DNA of 5,352 bases from the NCBI GenBank assembly GCA_937892665.1, contig CALBJF010000315.1:1-5352 (forward strand), given 5' to 3'. Position numbers and translations under genes: made by a program. Numbering within the stretch: the stretch's first letter is position 1; every line of letters starts with the position of its first letter. The stretch is from an uncultured euryarchaeote. GTDB lineage: Archaea; Thermoplasmatota; Poseidoniia; Poseidoniales; Poseidoniaceae. Shown here in pieces: positions 1 through 5,285 of the stretch. The notes beneath the pieces were generated by a model. That model saw only the letters and a program-made list of their open reading frames with translations. It did no database searches and was not told the origin of the DNA.

Positions 1-672
1 GTTGACGAATCCGAAGTACTCACTCCTGCTGACCCATTCTTCCACATCGATAAGAAATCCTATGAGATCCCATTCGTATGTGGAGCTACAGAACTCGGAG
101 AAGCAGTTCGTCGTATTTACGAAGGTGCTGCAATGATCCGTACCAAGGGCGAAGCAGGAACAGGAAACCTTGTTGCTGCAGTTACACACTCTCGTTTAAT
201 CACCCAAGAGATCAAACAAGTACAATCGATGAATGATGACCTTCTCGATGAAACTGCAGACCTCATTGCGGAGCGATTCCGTGTTCTTGCCAACACTTCT
301 AAACTTCCAGGGACTCACTTTGAGACTCCATTCGGCCCGATTGACGATGCAATGCGTTCTTCTCTACGATCGATTCTTGACGACGTCAAAGAACTAGGCC
401 GTCTTCCAGTCGTAACATTCTCAGCCGGTGGAATCGCAACACCAGCAGATGCGTCACACATGATGCGGATGGGCATGGATGGTATTTTCGTAGGCTCTGG
501 AATCTTCAAGTCCGATGATCCTCCAACAATGGCCGATGCAATTGTGATGGCAACTGCACACTACAATGATGGTGCAAAGGTTGCTGAAGCGATGGCAATG
601 ACAAAAGGCGATGCTATGAAAGGTGACGAACTTGAAACCTTAGAAGTTCGACTCGACCAGCGTGGTTGGTAA
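1..672 (+). CDS. pdxS: Pyridoxal 5'-phosphate synthase lyase subunit PdxS (5'-truncated by the window)
   Basis: PdxS condenses ribose 5-phosphate, glyceraldehyde 3-phosphate and ammonia (delivered by the glutaminase PdxT) into pyridoxal 5'-phosphate, in a cytosolic dodecamer. The frame is open from base 1, and 223 residues are visible. Recognisable blocks, in order, are VDESEVLTPAD at the very start, PFVCGA, the signature MIRTKGEAGTGN (133-168), LPVV then GGIATPADA, the phosphate-binding VGSGIFKS, and a C-terminus ending in RGW. The Lys of RTKGE corresponds to Lys149 of Bacillus subtilis PdxS. By alignment from memory about 100 N-terminal residues are missing, including the catalytic Asp24 and Lys81, so activity cannot be judged. 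Between the GTGN block and LPVV there are about 30 residues more than in B. subtilis, giving a projected full length near 323 against 294. PdxT is not in the window. The stop TAA (670-672) lies one base from the stop of the convergent gene. The family assignment is very secure. Confidence 0.97.
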   Translation, partial: VDESEVLTPADPFFHIDKKSYEIPFVCGATELGEAVRRIYEGAAMIRTKGEAGTGNLVAAVTHSRLITQEIKQVQSMNDDLLDETADLIAERFRVLANTSKLPGTHFETPFGPIDDAMRSSLRSILDDVKELGRLPVVTFSAGGIATPADASHMMRMGMDGIFVGSGIFKSDDPPTMADAIVMATAHYNDGAKVAEAMAMTKGDAMKGDELETLEVRLDQRGW

Positions 673-701
673 ATCACTCGAGTGGTGTATCAACTGATAC
701 A
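673..701. repeat. Two adjacent inverted repeats at the pdxS/small-gene convergence
   Basis: The perfect 10-bp palindrome CACTCGAGTG (675-684) overlaps the stop codon of the minus-strand small gene and starts three bases after the pdxS stop. It is followed by TGTATC (686-691) and GATACA (696-701) around an AACT loop. The stems would lie in the 3' untranslated part of the pdxS transcript and in the final codons of the small gene. They may mark a shared 3' end. No long T-run, the usual archaeal termination signal, is present on either strand. Confidence 0.5.
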
Positions 702-901
702 TCTCCAAGCGTCCACTTTAGAGTCTTGATGACTCCTTCGAGAGCCTTGTAATTGCGAACTGCGTCCTTCATTCCTTCACGGTCTCCACGCTGTCGGCAT
801 TCCTCAAACCAACCTTTCCATTCGTTCATCTTTCGTTCAGCACGACCAAGCATTGCTTCAATCTCTTCCCACGTTCGGTCATAGGTACGCTTTGCTGACA
901 T
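674..901 (-). CDS. Small charged, Trp-rich helical protein of unknown function (75 aa)
   Basis: I do not recognise this protein. It has 75 residues, with an ATG at 901-899 and a TGA at 676-674. The composition is strongly charged and predicted helical from about residue 8 to 65. Four tryptophans (positions about 11, 28, 31 and 63) sit in amphipathic stretches such as TWEEIEAMLGRAERKM and NEWKGWFEECRQRG, suggesting a two-helix hairpin. There is no signal peptide, membrane segment, Cys pair or HTH motif. It is the last gene of the minus-strand run, 49 bp after the nucleotidyltransferase. It is convergent with pdxS with one base between the stops. Coding potential is supported by the regular codon use, the tight packing and the absence of a credible competing frame. 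A protein-interaction or oligomerisation role is only a guess from the helical, charged character. Confidence 0.75.
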   Translation of the reverse strand: MSAKRTYDRTWEEIEAMLGRAERKMNEWKGWFEECRQRGDREGMKDAVRNYKALEGVIKTLKWTLGDVSVDTPLE

Positions 902-923
902 GATACTTCGGAATAATCGAGGG

Positions 924-931
924 TATTAGAA
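924..931 (-). promoter_or_regulatory. Possible archaeal TATA-like box before the small gene
   Basis: On the minus strand the octamer TTCTAATA lies 23-30 nt upstream of the ATG at 901, the distance expected for a TATA box serving a leaderless archaeal transcript. The flanking gap has no Shine-Dalgarno sequence. The match to a TTTATATA-type box is partial and no clear purine-rich BRE precedes it. The gene could equally be read through from the nucleotidyltransferase. Confidence 0.2.
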
Positions 932-950
932 ACCAATCCCTAAAAGCACG

Positions 951-1994
951 TCACAAAAGCCGAATATCGTCATTTTTCAAGCGCTCGCCATCCCCAAGAA
1001 CAAAATCGGTTGCTGAAACATTATCTTCAACAATGGACCCTGGTGAAAGAATACATCCTGTCAGAGAAACATTTGAACCAACGCTTGCCCCTTGCATAAG
1101 CACAGTTACATGCAGAGAGGAATCGTTTCCTACGGAGCAGTCGGTTGCAACAACTGATTTGTCGAGTTCAACATTTGAACCGATATGGGCGGTGTTTGAA
1201 ACAAAGGAACCATTGCCATCGACAAAACCATCAGGCATTGGAAATGGAAGACTGTTTCGTTGTTCAATCAAAACATGTTGTGCCCTAATGAGTTCATTGG
1301 GAGAACCGACATCAAACCAAACACCATCGATGGCTTTTGCATACATTGGCCAGCCCATTTCTAAAAGTCGGGGGAAGAGATTCTTAGAGAAATCATACTT
1401 CTCCCCTTCAGGAACAAGAGCCATTACTTCAGGTTCGAGAATATACAATCCAGCATTGATTACATTGGAAAAGGCTTCTTCTGGAGTCGGTTTTTCTTTG
1501 AACTTTCGAATGTATCCTTCCCGTAATTCACCATCGATTTCACTAACATTGGATCGAGATAAACCTACAATACCGAATGGACTTGGATCTTCAACTTCCC
1601 AAAGAGCCATCGTGGCTTTTGCTCCACTGTCTTTGTGAGCTTGGAGGAGAGAAGCGACGTCGAATGAAGCTACTGAATCTCCAGATCCGATGATAACTGT
1701 ATCTGTAATCTCGTCCATGAGGAGTCGAACAGAACCCGCAGTGCCCATCGGTGTATGCTCTTGATTGATACGTCCTGAAGTTGAGTCGGTATTCCATCCC
1801 TCTACATGTGCAGCGAGCATTTCACCCCGATATCCAGTGGTAACAATTAGAGAATCAACGCCGCCCTGAATCATTGAATCCTTTACAAAATCAATAACAG
1901 GCCGTCCGAGAACTTCAACCATAGGCTTCGGCCGAGCATCTGTAATTGGCCTTAGACGAGAACCTTGGCCACCGGCCATAATGATTCCAAGCAT
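951..1994 (-). CDS. Sugar-1-phosphate nucleotidyltransferase with C-terminal left-handed beta-helix (GCD1/COG1208 type)
   Basis: This enzyme should activate a sugar 1-phosphate with an NTP to give an NDP-sugar plus pyrophosphate, supplying precursors for glycans or glycolipids in the cytosol. The N-terminal Rossmann-like NTP transferase domain spans about residues 1-240. It shows the signature GIIMAGGQGSRLRP with Lys23 of RPKP, QEHTPMGTAGS (78-88), the metal-binding Asp106 in GSGDS, FKEKP (165-169), NAGLYILEP (180-188) and the second metal Asp228 in WFDVGSP. Residues about 262-336 have hexapeptide-like spacing (AHIGSNVEL, ASVGSNVSL, GSIVEDNVS), fitting a left-handed beta-helix. The 347-residue length fits the two-domain GDP-mannose pyrophosphorylase-like group. 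The YDFSKNLFPRLLE and WFDVGSP blocks lean towards mannose-1-phosphate guanylyltransferase-like enzymes, but the base and sugar cannot be read from sequence alone. The ATG lies 5 bp after the coiled-coil gene's stop, so the two are probably co-transcribed. No Shine-Dalgarno sequence is visible. Confidence 0.92.
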   Translation of the reverse strand: MLGIIMAGGQGSRLRPITDARPKPMVEVLGRPVIDFVKDSMIQGGVDSLIVTTGYRGEMLAAHVEGWNTDSTSGRINQEHTPMGTAGSVRLLMDEITDTVIIGSGDSVASFDVASLLQAHKDSGAKATMALWEVEDPSPFGIVGLSRSNVSEIDGELREGYIRKFKEKPTPEEAFSNVINAGLYILEPEVMALVPEGEKYDFSKNLFPRLLEMGWPMYAKAIDGVWFDVGSPNELIRAQHVLIEQRNSLPFPMPDGFVDGNGSFVSNTAHIGSNVELDKSVVATDCSVGNDSSLHVTVLMQGASVGSNVSLTGCILSPGSIVEDNVSATDFVLGDGERLKNDDIRLL

Positions 1995-1999
1995 ACTAA

Positions 2000-3004
2000 T
2001 CAGCGGCGGCGTCCAGTGGACATGTCCACTCGACGCATTTTCTTCTTACCGCCTCGACGTGGAGGGGGGGCGTTCGTACCCGTTTCTTCGTTACCCATAC
2101 CGCCAAAGGTAAGGCTTCCTTTGTTGAGAAGACTTGAAATCAATTCTTCTGCAACTTCTTCAGATTCAGCACCAGTCTTTAGACTCTTAGAAACAGCTTC
2201 ATTGTGATCTGTCATCCATGATTTACGCTCTTCACGGGCCATGTTCAGTTCACCTCTTACTTTGTTGACATCCGTCATCATTTCATCGATTTTTGAATGT
2301 GTATCATCTGCTTTTCCACGGAGTAAGACATATTCATTGTGATGTCGGTCGCCTTCTGCCTTGAGGAAATCTCGGTGAGAAAAGGCTTCATCAACTTCTT
2401 TGGATTTTTCATCTGCACGACCAACTGCTTCGAGCATTGCTTGGTGTGCAGCATCAGCCTCAGCCTTAAGGGTCTTAATTGCAGAATCAAGATCATCAAG
2501 ATCGACTGCAACGAGTTCAAATGCTTCAACATCAGGAGAGAGTTCTTCCATTCGGCGACTCATTTGCTTAATTTTCTCCATCGTTTCTTTTTCCTTCTTA
2601 GGACCCATTGCGGATGTGTTGTAGAGATTCTCCAGGTTCGTAACATCACGCTTCAATTGAGCATGTTCTGCTGTTGCGCTCTTTTTCTGACTCTTCTCTC
2701 CACGACGTCCTTTTGCTTGGCCGATAATAGATCTGATTTGATCTTGGATTGCATTACGCTTTTCTTTGAACAATCGGATTTCTGCACGAATCGTTTTTAC
2801 TTCTGCAAGTACAAGTTCGACCTTTTCCTTGTGTTCTTTGTATTGATCTTGAACTGCATTGCGCTGATCTGCTGCAGAACGTGCCTCAGAACTGAAGTTA
2901 TTGCGGATATCACGTAATTTTCGAACCTTTGCTTCCATAGCATGTAAGCGGTCACGAAGTTCTGCATCTGGGCGTTCTTCTGCTTGGTCTTTGGAACCCA
3001 ACAT
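2000..3004 (-). CDS. COG1340-type archaeal coiled-coil protein with basic C-terminal tail
   Basis: This 334-residue protein is almost entirely predicted alpha-helical coiled coil, rich in Glu, Lys, Arg and Ala. Residues about 10-95 and 110-275 carry near-continuous heptad patterns, broken by a basic GQAKGRRGEKSQKKS linker (95-109). The segment LYNTSAMGPKKEKETMEKI (127-145) and the repeated AEADAAH / RADEKSKEVDEAF / KADDTHSKIDEM pattern (181-242) resemble the uncharacterised archaeal COG1340 family. That assignment is from memory of the family pattern. The C-terminus has a Gly/Asn-rich hinge, then a Pro/Arg/Lys-rich tail (APPPRRGGKKKMRR onward) that could bind nucleic acid or an acidic partner. 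There is no membrane segment or catalytic motif. A scaffolding or nucleic-acid-associated role is inference. The ATG at 3004-3002 follows the membrane-protein stop by 51 bp and lacks a Shine-Dalgarno sequence. The last codons contain a 28-bp near-palindrome. Confidence 0.88.
   Translation of the reverse strand: MLGSKDQAEERPDAELRDRLHAMEAKVRKLRDIRNNFSSEARSAADQRNAVQDQYKEHKEKVELVLAEVKTIRAEIRLFKEKRNAIQDQIRSIIGQAKGRRGEKSQKKSATAEHAQLKRDVTNLENLYNTSAMGPKKEKETMEKIKQMSRRMEELSPDVEAFELVAVDLDDLDSAIKTLKAEADAAHQAMLEAVGRADEKSKEVDEAFSHRDFLKAEGDRHHNEYVLLRGKADDTHSKIDEMMTDVNKVRGELNMAREERKSWMTDHNEAVSKSLKTGAESEEVAEELISSLLNKGSLTFGGMGNEETGTNAPPPRRGGKKKMRRVDMSTGRRR
2009..2036. repeat. 28-bp near-perfect palindrome in the 3' end of the coiled-coil gene
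   Basis: A perfect 16-bp core, AGTGGACATGTCCACT (2015-2030), is flanked on each side by one mismatched base (2014 and 2031) and then by perfectly complementary 5-bp arms, GCGTC (2009-2013) and GACGC (2032-2036). Thirteen of 14 base pairs are symmetric. On the minus strand it lies in the codons for the final basic tail (Arg-Val-Asp-Met-Ser-Thr-Gly-Arg). It ends two codons before the coiled-coil gene's stop and 14 nt before the nucleotidyltransferase ATG. In RNA it would fold into a stem of about 11 pairs with a short CAUG loop and one G-G mismatch. No U-tract follows. An operator, a processing site or a coupling hairpin are all possible. Confidence 0.85.
2739..2865 (-). repeat. Internal 35-residue repeat in the coiled coil
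   Basis: The 22-bp stretches at 2739-2760 and 2844-2865 match at about 19 of 22 positions. They are spaced exactly 105 bp apart (35 codons, five heptads). They encode KRNAIQDQ (residues 82-89) and QRNAVQDQ (residues 47-54). This suggests either an internal duplication of a coiled-coil segment or convergence under the heptad constraint. Similarity outside the matched blocks is weak. Confidence 0.6.
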
Positions 3005-3055
3005 ACCATTGCGTAGTGGTTTTGCATTTCAAACCTATGGATTCAACAAAGGTGT

Positions 3056-4558
3056 TCAAACGTTGAAAATATCAAGCAATTCGAGGACTGCTCCAAACCC
3101 AATGATCAATGAACCGAGTAATTGGCTGGTGACTGAAATGGAGCGACGTAGCCTTGTGTTGAATTCATTTCGAACGTTTACGTTAATTTGTCGACCAATG
3201 AGTAAGTCACCACTAGGCTCTTCCAAACGCACAGAAACTGTTGCATCGCCAAAGCGCTCAGGCAGGAGAGTCTGCCAAGCCATTGTACCATCCTTGAGTA
3301 AGCCGGTCATTTTCCCAAGAACATCTTCGTTTCCTTCCACGGCAATCGGTAATGATTCAGAGGACCACCATACTTCCTTACCTGGTTGAAGTTCATACCG
3401 CATGGCAATTTCATGAGGACGGAAATCAGGAGATTGGACACGGAAAACAACCGTTTTACTCTTTTTAGAGAGATTGTGCATGAAGACGAATAAATTGGCT
3501 CTTTTTGTAACGACATTTTCAAGATCGACTTCGAAAACCAAATCTTTGAGAGCAGATGGTCTTCCAAATTCCATGTCCTGTTCGATTCGGTCGACGAGTC
3601 GGAAGAATGCTGGACATTGAGTTCTTGCATGCTCTATCAATTCAAGCCACAATTCAAGACTGAAAGAGTCTTCATCAAGCAACGCTTGTATTCCAGCTTC
3701 CTTAATCACTTCTTCAAATTCCACTTTCATCGTCTTAGAATCCATACCATTGTAATGCCGATAGAGTGTCATTAGAATTTTCTCTCGCGCAAAATCATGC
3801 TTGATACCACGCTTAACGTGACTTTGGACAGTACGCATTAACAGGTCGTATTTGGAACGAAGCAAGGGATCTAATTGTGTTCGAATCATATCGTCAAAAA
3901 CACTCTCCAACGTCGATGGATGAACTGGTGCTTCAAATGCATCCAGTAAACCTGATTTGTTCACCATGTTAAACCGGTGCTGCCTTGTTGACATGTGTAA
4001 TCCAAGGGCGAGCATGTGCACACCCCAGGACATGATGAAGATATTTCTACCAAGTGAATTATCAAGTCCAAAGAGAAGAACAAAACCAAATCCAGTACAA
4101 CCCAGAACAACACTCGTAAATGAAAGAGAATGCAACCGTATTTGACTTTGGATGCGGTGAGCCATCCCATCATAACCGTGCAAAGCTTCGATACTTTGGT
4201 GTTGTTCCTGAGAGAACTTGATGGCTTGTCCAAAAGCTGAATGAGAAAGAGAAATTCTATATCGATGCAATCCAAGGACAAATAGCCAACCAAGCCCTAT
4301 AATCGAACCGAGCAACAACAAACTGGAACTAAAGGATTGCCCGAGAGAGGGTTTGATACTTGACTCCCACCAATTTGGGTCAGTTCCTTCGTACGCCCAC
4401 GATCCTAGGAGAACGAAAAGAGAGAATATTGGAAGGAGCAGAGTTAGGCGTAATCCAGAGGACAGAATCTGGTCATCTATGGAAAGGAGAAAACGTTCTC
4501 TTTCCAAAAGAGGAGACTCCAAAACGGAGGGTAAGGATGATTCGGCTGTCTCGCTCAC
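3056..4558 (-). CDS. Uncharacterised five-segment membrane protein with large cytoplasmic region
   Basis: I do not recognise the family of this 500-residue protein. Hydrophobic segments lie at about residues 36-54, 78-97, 147-165, 172-189 and 475-498. Arg/Lys/His-rich flanks (HRYR at 98-101, TRQHRF at 191-196, RLRR at 469-472) place residues 98-146 and 190-472 in the cytoplasm by the positive-inside rule. Residues about 200-335 look alpha-helical. Residues about 336-465 look beta-rich (VVFRVQSPDF, MRYELQPGKEVWW, TVSVRLEEPSG), suggesting an Ig-like beta-sandwich, which is inference from pattern only. No transporter, kinase, protease or GTPase motif is visible. The start is GTG (4558-4556). An in-frame TAA three codons upstream (4570-4568) excludes a longer form, and the next in-frame ATG, at about residue 132, would lose two membrane segments. 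A G-rich tract and a stem-loop precede the GTG. Its place directly after a metalloregulator suggests, but does not show, metal-responsive expression. Confidence 0.88.
   Translation of the reverse strand: MSETAESSLPSVLESPLLERERFLLSIDDQILSSGLRLTLLLPIFSLFVLLGSWAYEGTDPNWWESSIKPSLGQSFSSSLLLLGSIIGLGWLFVLGLHRYRISLSHSAFGQAIKFSQEQHQSIEALHGYDGMAHRIQSQIRLHSLSFTSVVLGCTGFGFVLLFGLDNSLGRNIFIMSWGVHMLALGLHMSTRQHRFNMVNKSGLLDAFEAPVHPSTLESVFDDMIRTQLDPLLRSKYDLLMRTVQSHVKRGIKHDFAREKILMTLYRHYNGMDSKTMKVEFEEVIKEAGIQALLDEDSFSLELWLELIEHARTQCPAFFRLVDRIEQDMEFGRPSALKDLVFEVDLENVVTKRANLFVFMHNLSKKSKTVVFRVQSPDFRPHEIAMRYELQPGKEVWWSSESLPIAVEGNEDVLGKMTGLLKDGTMAWQTLLPERFGDATVSVRLEEPSGDLLIGRQINVNVRNEFNTRLRRSISVTSQLLGSLIIGFGAVLELLDIFNV
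4481..4505. repeat. Bulged inverted repeat near the 5' end of the membrane-protein gene
   Basis: The arm GGAAAGGAGAA (4481-4491) and the arm TTCTCTTTCC (4496-4505) pair over 10 bp with a single bulged G, around an AACG spacer. It lies within codons about 18-26 of the membrane-protein gene, before the first membrane segment. The arms are a purine run and a pyrimidine run, so low complexity may partly explain the symmetry. Confidence 0.5.
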
Positions 4559-4561
4559 AAG

Positions 4562-4569
4562 CCCCCCTT
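4562..4569 (-). promoter_or_regulatory. G-rich Shine-Dalgarno-like tract before the GTG start
   Basis: On the minus strand AAGGGGGG ends three bases before the GTG at 4558. It is the only purine-rich, anti-16S-like tract directly ahead of a start codon in this window; the other four starts on this strand show none. It partly matches GGAGG/GGGG-type ribosome sites, but the spacing is short. It also forms one side of the adjoining stem-loop, so ribosome access may depend on folding. Confidence 0.35.
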
Positions 4570-4605
4570 ACGAACATGAGTCAAAAGCGTTCGTCCTGTA
4601 AGGGG
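4564..4605 (-). promoter_or_regulatory. Long bulged stem-loop covering the leader of the membrane-protein gene
   Basis: On the + strand the arm CCCCTTACGAAC (4564-4575) is complementary to GTTCG (4589-4593) plus TAAGGGG (4599-4605), interrupted only by a 5-nt bulge (4594-4598). The loop is 13 nt (4576-4588). In the minus-strand transcript this is a 12-bp stem whose 3' arm carries the G-rich tract and ends five nt before the GTG start. A competing small stem, TCCT (4594-4597) with AGGA (4606-4609), would leave the CCCCUUA arm in a loop. No U-run follows, so it does not resemble a terminator. Translational control or a protein-binding site is inference. Confidence 0.6.
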
Positions 4606-4628
4606 AGGAAATTGATTGGATTTACCAC

Positions 4629-5285
4629 TCAATGTGAGCGTACGATGATTGAATCCGAAATATCGGATTCAAGTTCGATGATTGAACCATTGGCTTCAAA
4701 TTTGGATGAGCCAAGAGATTTGATTACTGAACCAATTGCTAGACGCTCTCCAAAAAGATTGACTAACTCTTCAGAGACAAGGAGACCTACAACTGTCGCT
4801 TCATTCTCGGTAGGGAGAGATGTAAGTGATGTATGTTCAGCTATTCTGGACAAGATTCTTTTGTTAATATGCTTGCTTGGGTGGGGGATTTCTCTTCCAC
4901 TCGGATCAATTTCAGGGTCACCGAGTAAAACGGTTAATGCAACTTCCAAATCGTCATCGATTGCATGCTCAAGGCGACAAGCCGTCTCGTGCGCATTACC
5001 GTTGAAAGGAATCCGTTCAAGGAGAACTTCTGCAAGTCGATGCCGTCGTTTCATGGTTCGACCATGATTCAAACCTTTCTCGGTCAATTGAGCGCCCTTG
5101 TATCGCACATAATCGATGAAACCTTTGACAGATAATCTCTGGATCATTTCTGTTGCAGAAGCAGGCGATACACCCAGTCGTTGTGCTAAATCTCCAGTTC
5201 GTACTCTTGAATGTCGATTCGTTTCATAGAATTCATACATAGTTTCTAGATATTCATCCTCAAACTCTTGAAAATGTCCCGCCAT
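4629..5285 (-). CDS. DtxR/MntR-family metal-dependent transcriptional regulator with FeoA/SH3-like C-terminal domain
   Basis: This is a cytosolic DNA-binding repressor that senses a divalent metal (Fe2+ or Mn2+ class) and binds as a dimer. Of its 218 residues, about 7-72 form the winged helix (DEYLETMYEF, then VRTGDLAQRLGVSPASATEMIQRL, then the wing RYKGAQLTEKG). Residues about 73-140 form the metal-binding and dimerisation domain, with RHRLAE and ETACRLEHAI followed by DPSGREIPHP. Residues about 152-218 resemble the FeoA/SH3-like third domain seen in DtxR and IdeR. Ligand candidates by alignment from memory are Glu11, His82, Glu86, His99, Cys103, Glu106 and His107. Glu11 replaces the Met10 of DtxR or Asp8 of MntR, while Cys103 is DtxR-like. 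The ATG at 5285-5283 is fixed by an in-frame TAG at 5303-5301. It is first of the visible minus-strand genes, 70 bp ahead of the membrane protein. Confidence 0.94.
   Translation of the reverse strand: MAGHFQEFEDEYLETMYEFYETNRHSRVRTGDLAQRLGVSPASATEMIQRLSVKGFIDYVRYKGAQLTEKGLNHGRTMKRRHRLAEVLLERIPFNGNAHETACRLEHAIDDDLEVALTVLLGDPEIDPSGREIPHPSKHINKRILSRIAEHTSLTSLPTENEATVVGLLVSEELVNLFGERLAIGSVIKSLGSSKFEANGSIIELESDISDSIIVRSH
4643..4686. repeat. 11-bp direct repeat flanking the regulator-gene palindrome
   Basis: CGATGATTGAA occurs at 4643-4653 and again at 4676-4686, 33 bp apart (11 codons), overlapping and flanking the inverted repeat at 4649-4672. In protein it gives SII twice around LESDISD, near the C-terminus of the regulator. 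It could reflect a small in-frame duplication or a repeated protein-binding half-site. Confidence 0.5.
4649..4672. repeat. 24-bp inverted repeat in the 3' end of the regulator gene
   Basis: Perfect 10-bp arms TTGAATCCGA (4649-4658) and TCGGATTCAA (4663-4672) are separated by four bases. It lies within the codons for Leu-Glu-Ser-Asp-Ile-Ser-Asp-Ser, about 17 bp before the regulator's stop and 90 bp upstream of the membrane-protein GTG. The size and dyad form suit a dimeric HTH regulator's operator, but the sequence lacks the TTAGG...CCTAA look of classical DtxR boxes. It could also form an RNA hairpin at the regulator mRNA's 3' end. Confidence 0.8.

Noticed and set aside
1033..1638. 201-codon open frame on the + strand
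   Set aside because: It lies wholly antisense to the nucleotidyltransferase, whose motifs are clear. Its translation has no family features.
2339..2917. 192-codon open frame on the + strand, rich in Cys and Phe
   Set aside because: Antisense to the coiled-coil gene. The Cys/Phe-rich look is what reverse-complemented Glu/Lys/Ala codons produce.
3018..3067. Small hairpins GGTTT/AAACC (3018-3035) and TTCAA/TTGAA (3055-3067) around the end of the membrane-protein gene
   Set aside because: Five-bp arms are common by chance in this sequence; for example TTGAC/GTCAA occurs inside pdxS.
4564..4605. Intrinsic terminator for the regulator gene
   Set aside because: The stem is strong, but on the minus strand it is followed by GGCTTGTG rather than a U-tract, and archaeal termination depends mainly on U-runs.
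4360..5067. 235-codon open frame on the + strand
   Set aside because: It spans the antisense of two genes and their gap. Its Ser/Arg-rich translation is typical of shadow frames, and the DtxR-family motifs are unambiguous on the other strand.
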